Below, piece after piece: positions 56,931-64,000 of a stretch of DNA of 64,000 bases. The stretch is from Wuchereria bancrofti (Eukaryota; Nematoda; Chromadorea; Rhabditida; Onchocercidae), in the NCBI GenBank assembly GCA_005281725.1, contig SSBO01000001.1, positions 3,394,399 to 3,458,398 on the forward strand, in the 5' to 3' direction. The position numbers and the translations under genes were made by a program. The notes beneath the pieces were generated by a model. That model worked only from the letters and a program-made list of their open reading frames with translations, was not told the origin of the DNA and ran no database searches. Position 1 is the stretch's first letter. Every line of letters starts with the position of its first letter.

Positions 56931-57400
56931 TCCTGAAAAACAAGAAGATCGATTTACTTTACTCTCGTCATATATCCACCTGTACCTTCCTTCCCCCATC
57001 CCCCTAACAGCAACGAGAGGATGACCACAACATCGACTTCGATCTAAATCAGAAGCTCACAAACACTCCGCCATTTCATCAAGTGTCCGGCCAAATGCTA
57101 CTTCGTGGTCGGCCGTTGTTTATGATGTGGTGCTATGTGTGTTGCATGGAAATTGGTTTTCTATAGGGCCAAAGGTTCTTATTTAATAGACTGTCAGCAG
57201 TTTGTCGTTGAGTGGTTCTAGTTATTTACGTCTAGGACATACTTCTGATGGCTTATCCGCGTGTACTACCACGAAATAGCTAAGGACTAAATCATTCGGT
57301 TGAATCAGAATGATAGTATGAATTAAATCGGCGGGACAAATTCTGCTATAAACTGTCTTGCTTATAGGAGTAAGTATATCGTAAAATTAAACAGGAATAA
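56931..57400. promoter_or_regulatory. Compact bidirectional promoter region
   Basis: Only 470 bases separate the ATGs of the divergent UQCR11-like and Hip genes. The stretch is noticeably richer in GC than the surroundings near 57000-57260. An AAACAG acceptor at 57389-57394, six bases before the Hip ATG, and TTTTTCAG before the UQCR11-like ATG suggest both are trans-spliced. Confidence 0.5.
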
Positions 57401-58902
57401 ATGGATGTTCAAGTTGAATTGTTGCGTCAGTTCGTGAACATTTGCAAAAGCAATCCAGCGATTTTGCATGAGCCAAGATTCAAATTCTACAGGGATTATC
57501 TTGAAAGGTTATTTTTCAGCTTGGCTTGTATCTTTGCATTTTATTGGTGCTCTTTTGCTTAATATTACATTGTTCTGAGTATTGAGTGAGAAACGTAGAT
57601 GTACTGTATGCTGTTGAAATAAGAAGTTAAATGGAGGAACTTGAGTTGTGTCATTCTTCATTTGAAAAAGAAATGTTTTTTTTTTCTCTCTCTTGCACAA
57701 CAACTTCAATGAATTTATTAGTTTTGACGGATGTTTTGATCTATTAGAAAAGTGTTTCGTAAAATATATTACTTCACAGTCTTGGTGCAAAGCTCCCACC
57801 CTCATCAAGTGAAACGAAATCATCCGAACCAACCGGTCACAATGAGGAAATACCAATAAAACAAGCGGAGTCAGAAGATGAACTGGAGCTGGATATGTCG
57901 GGAGTAATAAAGGGCGAGGAAGACGAACTACTTCCAATGGGTGATGATAATAAAGAGGTTATGATCTTGTTAAATTGTTGAGTAATCAGTCGCACACGTA
58001 ATGTTCGCTTTGAAATTCTCCATTGCAGATAACTGAGGAGGATATGGAAAAGGCAACTGATCAACGGATGCTTGCTGTAAAGGCATTTAATGAAGGTATC
58101 TTACAATTAGTTAAATTTTACTTTGATCCTAAGTATTAGTTCCGAATTCCTTTTGGGTGTATTTAAAGCGACAATTAAATACGAAGGAGAAGGACCGACA
58201 TCAAAAAATTGGCTTGGTGCGACCAAATATTTTCCATTGAATTTAGTTTCTTTTATATTTTCTTTTTTATTTTATATTTTTATATTTTTTTTCGTATTTA
58301 GATTTTATATTTTCTTTTTGAATGAATTTTGAATGAAAGCAAATTTTTTCAGGAAACTTTGAGGAAGCTGTGCTGCATTTTACTAGTGCCATCGAACTGA
58401 ACCCGGGATTGGCTGTTTTGCACGCAAAAAGGGCGAAGTAATTAACTGTTTTACTGTAATTTCTCAATAGAATTTTTTCAGTTTTATTTTAGTTTTTTGC
58501 AGTGCGCTTCTGAAGTTGAACAAACCAAACGGTGCAATTCGCGATTGTGATAAAGCAATTTCTTTAAATTCAGACTCAGCACAAGGCTATAAGTTTCGTG
58601 GACGAGCTCACAGGTCCTATTAGTTCATATTTTGATGTGCCGCATTCAGAGTTATTGTTTTGTTTCTTTTTTTTTGTTTCTTTTATTGCACTATGCTCAG
58701 TTATTTTATTTATAGGTTACTTGGCAATTTTGTGGAGGCTCATCGTGATCTAGCCATGGCGTGTAAATTGGATTATGATGATGAGGCGAATGTATGGCTT
58801 AAGGAAGTCGAATCAAACGTAAATTCTTCAAAACTTTTACACAATGAATATTTTAGCTTCAAATTTCATATTACAACAGTAGATTTGAGTACTTCCATAT
58901 GA
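57401..58902 (+). CDS. hip-1: Hsp70-interacting protein Hip/ST13, C-terminally short (244 aa)
   Basis: Exons: 57401-57507, 57780-57957, 58029-58095, 58353-58437, 58503-58613, 58716-58902. The N-terminal oligomerisation segment ([14 protein letters not shown]) is followed by an acidic linker ([19 protein letters not shown]), the ITEEDMEKA motif, and three TPR repeats ([50 protein letters not shown]) that bind the Hsp70 ATPase domain in the family. Usual Hip proteins continue for about 130 residues with a charged helix, Gly-Gly-Met-Pro repeats and a C-terminal DP/STI1 domain. Here the frame ends at 58902 after an unrelated tail ([15 protein letters not shown]). A donor (AAC|GTAAAT, 58818) exists, but no matching downstream exon is visible before the next gene at 59288. 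Confidence 0.88.
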
Positions 58903-59287
58903 TTGACCTCTGATGTGGTAGGAACTAATATGAAGCCATCAAACATCTAATCAAAGAATGAAGCAAGCAAATAGTTTGTTGTATCACAGCCATTTGAAAG
59001 AAAGTTGCATTATTTTTCAGTTTAAGTTGTGTTATTATTACCAGATTTACTAAGTAATCTAAGTTTTGGCAGTAATACATGCGACTGACTTTTTCGTCAA
59101 GTTTGTTTTCATAATGAAGGGTTCTATTTTTCTGTCCTACCTAAATATGGTATGCAGATAATAGTGTTAAAATGATAAAATGTATTTTTTATATTAAAGC
59201 GTGCGCTTGCAAAAAGAAAGCAAAGACTATTAAAAATTATAGGGAATTTGATAGAAAAGAGAGTGAATAACATAATTATACGTACAT
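58903..59287. other. Short region between convergent genes
   Basis: Only 385 bases between the Hip stop and the stop of the CKYRKSC gene. It was searched on the plus strand for the missing Hip C-terminal exons; no charged-helix, GGMP or DP-like reading frame was seen. Confidence 0.6.
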
Positions 59288-62200
59288 TTAGTCACTAATT
59301 TTCTCTTTTTTCTTCTTCCGGCAGAGACGTCTCCCATTCGGTCCTATTGGTGCACGCTCAAGAATGGGCAAGCCAGCCTGTTTCCGGCATGATATATAAT
59401 AGATATTACAAATGGCGCCATTTGCACGACGAAAATCTTTAATATTTAATTGTCGCTGCTTTTCGATTCTTTTTTCTTCAGCAACCTGATGCAGCGGAAC
59501 ACTACTGTAGCATTTTAGCCTATATTTGCATTTAAGCTTTTGCGCACTATTTAGCGATCGTAGTTTGGTTGCTTTTTGTCGCGGTTGTGAATCGAACAGC
59601 TCTATCTGCATATACTCATGTTCTGTAGCGTCAGATCGAAGCTCTTTATTTTTCTTTTTCTGTGTTCGCTTACTTGCCTCATCCGTAACTTCCTCTTGTA
59701 CCTTGTCCTTCTGTTCTTTCTCTTTATGTTTGATAACCGGTTCTGTCTGGTGGGGCGATTTCACTATTCCTTCCTGGATTTTTTTCTGCGCTTCCTTTTT
59801 ACGCACTTTGTCTAATTGTATGTCCAATTCTATGCTTTCATAACATGATTTGCGATATTTGCATTTTAGTTGTGGACTGTCGTACTCTTTAATGGAGGCA
59901 GTAACTACGTATGCTGTATGATTTAAATGTAACGGAAGTATGCCTGATTCATAGCATGATTTTCGGTATTTGCAACGTAATTTTAGTTGTTCGGTACTTA
60001 GTTCTTCTTCAACAGATTCCTTATTTTTATATTCGTTCAGAATTGGAATTTCTGAGAATCCAAATATGCTTATTTTAATTGGCGGCAATTTTCCGGTTTC
60101 GTAACATGATTTTCGATACTTGCACCTTAATGTGAGTGGGATATTTTCTTCTGGGATATGTTTTTTTGGAATATGTTCTTCCTTCTTTTTGGTGAAATGT
60201 GTCATCTTGAAGTTTTCTTGAAGGTTTTCTGGCAACTTACCCGTTTCATAGCACGATTTTCGGTATTTGCATCGTATTTCAAGCTGACTATGGTCGTTCT
60301 TTTCTTGAAAATCTTGCGTTGCCTTTATGATTTGGACTGATTGTAGTTTGCCGTTTTCGTAACATGATTTACGGTACTTGCATAAAAGCTTGATATTTAA
60401 TGGGCTTAAGTTTTCGTCATAGATATTTACTTCCCTAGGAACTGTTATGTTCCCATTTTGTAAGAATATTGATTTTACTTCCTTAACAGGTGATGGTTGC
60501 ACCTCCGTCGCTGTTGATAGCAGTTCTTTTTTAAAATCTTTTTCATCTACAAAAATTTCCTTTTCCTTTATGATTTTTTCATTCTTAATTCTCATTTCCT
60601 TCTCTGTTTTTTCAGCTTTTGGTTTCTCTTTTTTAGATCCTACATGTTCTGGAACTGTCTCCTCAGTTATATGTTCTTTCATAATTGCTGTTGATATAAT
60701 TGTCTTCTGAATCTTCTTTGTCGACTTCATTGATGTTTCTTCAGTGTGTTCTTTGGTTCTCTTTTTCCTTGGTTTATACACAGTCCCTTCAAATTTCTCA
60801 TTTCCTGTTGTTCCTACCATCCTCTTCTCCTCCAACACAGGAACAAAAACTTTTGATTTTTTGATCATCTTTTTGCTATTAGTTTCCTTCATAAGTTTTG
60901 TTTCGGAAGTGTGCTCCATTTTTTTGGATACGCTTGTTTCCTCAGTTTTCTCAGATTTGAGTACGGGTTCTTTTTGGAATGATTTAATAATTTTCTTTTT
61001 TTCTTTCTTTCCCTCTTCTTTTTGTTTTGTTTCATCCTTATCATGTGTTTCAGCCTCATCAAGTAATCCAGTATTTAAATTCTGTTGCTCTTCGGCTTTT
61101 CGTTTATAGCAACTTTTTCTGTATTTGCAGAGTGTTTTCAAGTGGTATAGCGATATAACTGTTTGCACTGGTGCTCTTGACGGTGTTTCTTCCTTAGCAA
61201 TTTTTTTCTTTAGATTAGGTAAAATTCCAGTATCATAGCACGATTTCCGGTATTTGCAACGTATCTCTAAAGGAATCACTTTATCATACTTATTAAAAAT
61301 ATGTAGGTATTTGAAATTTTGGCCATGGTTTATTGCAATCTTTTGGCCAGTATTGAAGCAAGACTTTCGATATTTACAATAAATTCTTCTTTCATTGTTA
61401 TTAAAATCAGTAAATTCCTTATGAATAATTTCCTGCATGCGTCCCTGACGATTTCGTCGTGTTAGGAAATAGTAGATTTTTTGGAATAAATTGTCGGATG
61501 AGATATCGATTTCTGGGAGGATACCACTTTCATAGCAGGATTTCCGATATTTGCAAGACAAACGTTTCTTCATTTTTTCTGTGACTTTATTGAGATTCTT
61601 TTCAATAATCACTTTCGCCGGGATAGGTCTCAGTGCTGCATTTCTTGCTTTTTCTTCTACTTTTGCCAATGCCATTCTGGCAATTTCTTTGGTTGATTTT
61701 TGTTTCGTTGCTGGTAAAATGGTGATATCACGAGAAAAAATTGGTCCTGTTTGAATTTTCAGAGCACTTTTCTCGACCTCAGCACCTACTTCTTCGTAAC
61801 ACGATTTGCGATAACGACACAGAAGTTTCAGTTCTGCTTCGTTAATCTCTTCTTTCTTTTCATTTTCATTCCCTATATGCATTTCGGTCGTGCTTTCTTT
61901 TTCGGAGCAATTTTCCTGTGCATATGAATCCATCATAAATCGTGGTAGAATATTGTGTATATTCCATGTATTCGGGATAATGCCCGTATTATAGCATGAT
62001 TTCCGATATTTGCAAAGCAACTTCCGTCTTCCAATTGGTACTTCTAAAACATCAGATGCTTCTTTTCGAGTCTTCCGCTTAGTTTGCTGTTCCCAATATA
62101 ACTTTAGAAGTTTATATTTTTTAGTGTAAATACGATGTTTCCTTCGGTGTTTGCTGAGCACGTGATGACCTCGTAAATCCTGATGTGTCTTGTGTGTTGC

Positions 62201-63816
62201 ACGTAACTGTTGTGTGCTTTGATAAAAATGCTCGGTAGCGGATACGAAAATCTGAGGCATCAAAGAATAGACAACATTCTTATGTCTTAAATCATTGGGT
62301 AGTGAAAGCATTGCTGTGTCGCACGTTCTTCCTAGCTTGTTTATCCAGTTATTGCCGACTATATTATTACAAAAATAAGTGGTTGGAAAAACTTTCCCAG
62401 CTGATTGAGCGCAGAGATTGCATTTAGTTGCGGTCCGTACCAAAATGCTAATTCGATCGCTTGACTCACTATCTGAAAAATTAAAATTCAAAATATTTGA
62501 GCTTGGCAAAACCATTACAGTTTATAGAACAGTATGAACCCGTCAAAGCTTTAAAATTTTCCATTTATGAAATAAGTAGTTAAGGAATTGTGTTTTTTGC
62601 CTTCCTGTTTTGAGAAAAAAGCAATAAAAGAAATTTTACCAGAGTCAATAATAAGTAGGCTGTTGCGTGTCGTATTAACAATGTCATGGAGCAGTGTAAA
62701 TTCGGCTAAATTCATTTCGTCACATGTTTTATGAATATTTATTACTGTTTGTTCTTGTGACCAAGGTATCAGTTCCACATCTACATCAGTGCGACGTTCT
62801 AGCAGGTCTTTCCATTTCTTCATTTTATGCGTCATAATCCGAATTATATGAGTCTCATTCTCTGAATTGTTAAAAGTATTTCCACCTTCTATTATGTATA
62901 TGGATTGATTTAGATGTAGACCAAAGGTGGAAATTTAACTGCTCTCTAAATCAGTTTTCCAGGGTGACGTTTATATTTCAAATTAACAAACTAACAGAAA
63001 AAGAGATCTGCGGGTTAATATTCTAAGAAAAATCGAAATCAAGTGATCCTAATCGTTCTGTTAAACGTACGTAGAGCGCTATACGATTTTTTTTTTCATC
63101 AGACTGCCCTATTTTATGAGACTTTGTCTTTTCACTAATCTCATATGTAGCTGGATTGTTGTTAGAAATTTAAAGATTTTACTTTTGGGAGATAATCCAA
63201 ATTGGCTAAGAAATTTGAGAAAAGGCTCGTTATTTGTAGCATACTGCCATAAATATCCAATAGTAATGAGATCGGTATGAGCTGAAAGTTTTAAAATTAT
63301 CTTCAGTGCTTCAGAAATTTAATTTTAGAATTCGAAGTAAAAAATTTTTGCTACGCCAAAAGTGAATTACTGAAGAAAGAAGAAAGAAAACAGTATCAGT
63401 ATGTTTTTCTATTGCATCATTTGCTAAATGCATTCGAATTTGAGGTCCTCCCTATTTTTAAAAGATAAGCAAATGTCATACAATGAAGGTTGGGAAGCAA
63501 CCAAACATAGTCATCATGCCTTAAGTATTTCATGATCTAAAAATTCATAGTCTTCAAAGCCTTATAACAAGTTGTCAATTCATGAAATGTCTTAGTGTTT
63601 CAAAAATTGTCGACACATTTGCATAGAACTCTGATTTATAATTTCATGCTGATATTGTTGTAATATATTTCTCGTAGGGAATAAAAAAGACTGACCGTCC
63701 TTAGTACTAGAGGTTTTAGCTCCACTGATTGATAAGACAACTGGAAAAATAATGTAATAAATCACTTGAACCGGTGTCATCTGTGCCTTACGATGAAGGA
63801 CCTTGGTGGTACTCAA
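59288..63816 (-). CDS. Secreted protein with twelve CKYRKSC repeats (1175 aa)
   Basis: Three exons: 63816-63696, 62861-62640, 62472-59288; phase 1 at both junctions. Exon 1 codes a signal-type segment (Met at 63816 or 63780; VQVIYYIIFPVVLSISGA). Exon 2 holds a 70-residue segment (WKDLLERRTDVDVELIPW...). The 3.2-kb exon 3 carries twelve copies of a core close to LxCKYRKSCYETGxLP (C-x5-C), at about 61990, 61795, 61530, 61360, 61240, 61110, 60365, 60250, 60105, 59955, 59845 and 59510, separated by spacers of 25-60 residues plus one long Lys/Glu-rich spacer of about 200 residues (near 60450-61060). The C-terminus has a diverged CNIYYISC copy and APIGPNGRRLCRKKKKEK. An alternative exon 2 start at ATAATAG (about 62888) also keeps frame. 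I do not recognise this family. An extracellular role is inferred from the signal peptide and paired Cys. Confidence 0.85.
59490..62010 (-). repeat. Dispersed protein-coding repeat (CKYRKSC module)
   Basis: Twelve in-frame copies at irregular spacing. The core CKYR is invariant except for CRYR in copy 2 (near 61800). KSC is changed only in the last copy (CKYRLKC). The residue after the second Cys is Tyr, with Phe once. DNA copies differ at many third positions, so they are constrained as protein, not recently copied as DNA. Confidence 0.9.
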
Positions 63817-64000
63817 ACGTGAAAGCTTCCGTATTGCACCACTCGATATCTGTTTTGAGATTTAAGCTTTTGCTGTTGGATGAAAGTTGGACCGCCTCTT
63901 ATTTTTACAAGTTCTACCCATTTTTTGCTTATGTTTTCTCTGTTACATTTTCGTGTGCACTTCTGTCCTGTTTTCTCTTGAGTTACTAGTAACACATCTG
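63817..64000. other. Upstream region of the CKYRKSC gene
   Basis: The remaining 184 bases presumably contain its promoter. Overlapping short frames on both strands here carry no support. Confidence 0.3.

Noticed and set aside
59526..61754. Several long plus-strand frames, Phe/Ser/Cys-rich
   Set aside because: They are antisense shadows of the CKYRKSC exon, whose Lys/Glu codons read as Phe/Leu/Ser on the other strand.

Overview
This window reads as nuclear DNA of a nematode, most likely a filarial or other spirurid worm. It is AT-rich. Genes are cut into many small exons by short introns with GT..TTTTCAG-type sites. Several genes have a consensus 3' splice acceptor only 0-20 bases before the first ATG, the usual mark of spliced-leader trans-splicing. 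The proteins resemble metazoan and in places Caenorhabditis families. The clade is inferred from overall character, not from a marker gene. No bacterial operons, CRISPR, rRNA, convincing tRNA or recognisable transposase was seen. Exon models below were built by hand from splice signals, reading-frame phase and family similarity, and the total coding length was checked to be a multiple of three.

Layout, left to right. (-) first exon of a single-pass membrane protein leaving the window (118-465). (+) C2H2 zinc-finger gene (3868-7619). (+) RBM26/27 homolog rbm-26, 16 exons, 865 aa (10969-16463). (-) TMEM132-family adhesion-type membrane protein, 18 exons recovered, N-terminus not found (25499-18680). 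A poorly resolved stretch follows (25.5-31 kb) with a few isolated minus-strand exon candidates. (-) small CS-domain-like protein, 3 exons (32188-31183). (+) DEAH-box splicing helicase DHX15/Prp43, 15 exons, 742 aa (33901-38829). About 4.8 kb with no gene seen. (+) SH2 adaptor protein (43676-45923). (-) PDE12-type 2',5'-phosphodiesterase/deadenylase, 11 exons, 657 aa (50923-46536). (+) secreted protein of six MIG-18-like fibronectin-type-I modules (52768-55610). (-) UQCR11-like complex III subunit (56930-56466). (+) Hsp70-interacting protein Hip lacking its usual C-terminal half (57401-58902). (-) secreted 1175-aa protein with twelve copies of a CKYRKSC motif (63816-59288).

The genes do not form one pathway. 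rbm-26, the DEAH helicase and the PDE12-type nuclease all handle RNA. TMEM132, the MIG-18-like protein, the CKYRKSC protein and the left-edge protein act at the cell surface or outside the cell. The best candidate for something undescribed is the CKYRKSC-repeat protein, followed by the shortened Hip and the isolated Cys-rich exons near 30 kb.
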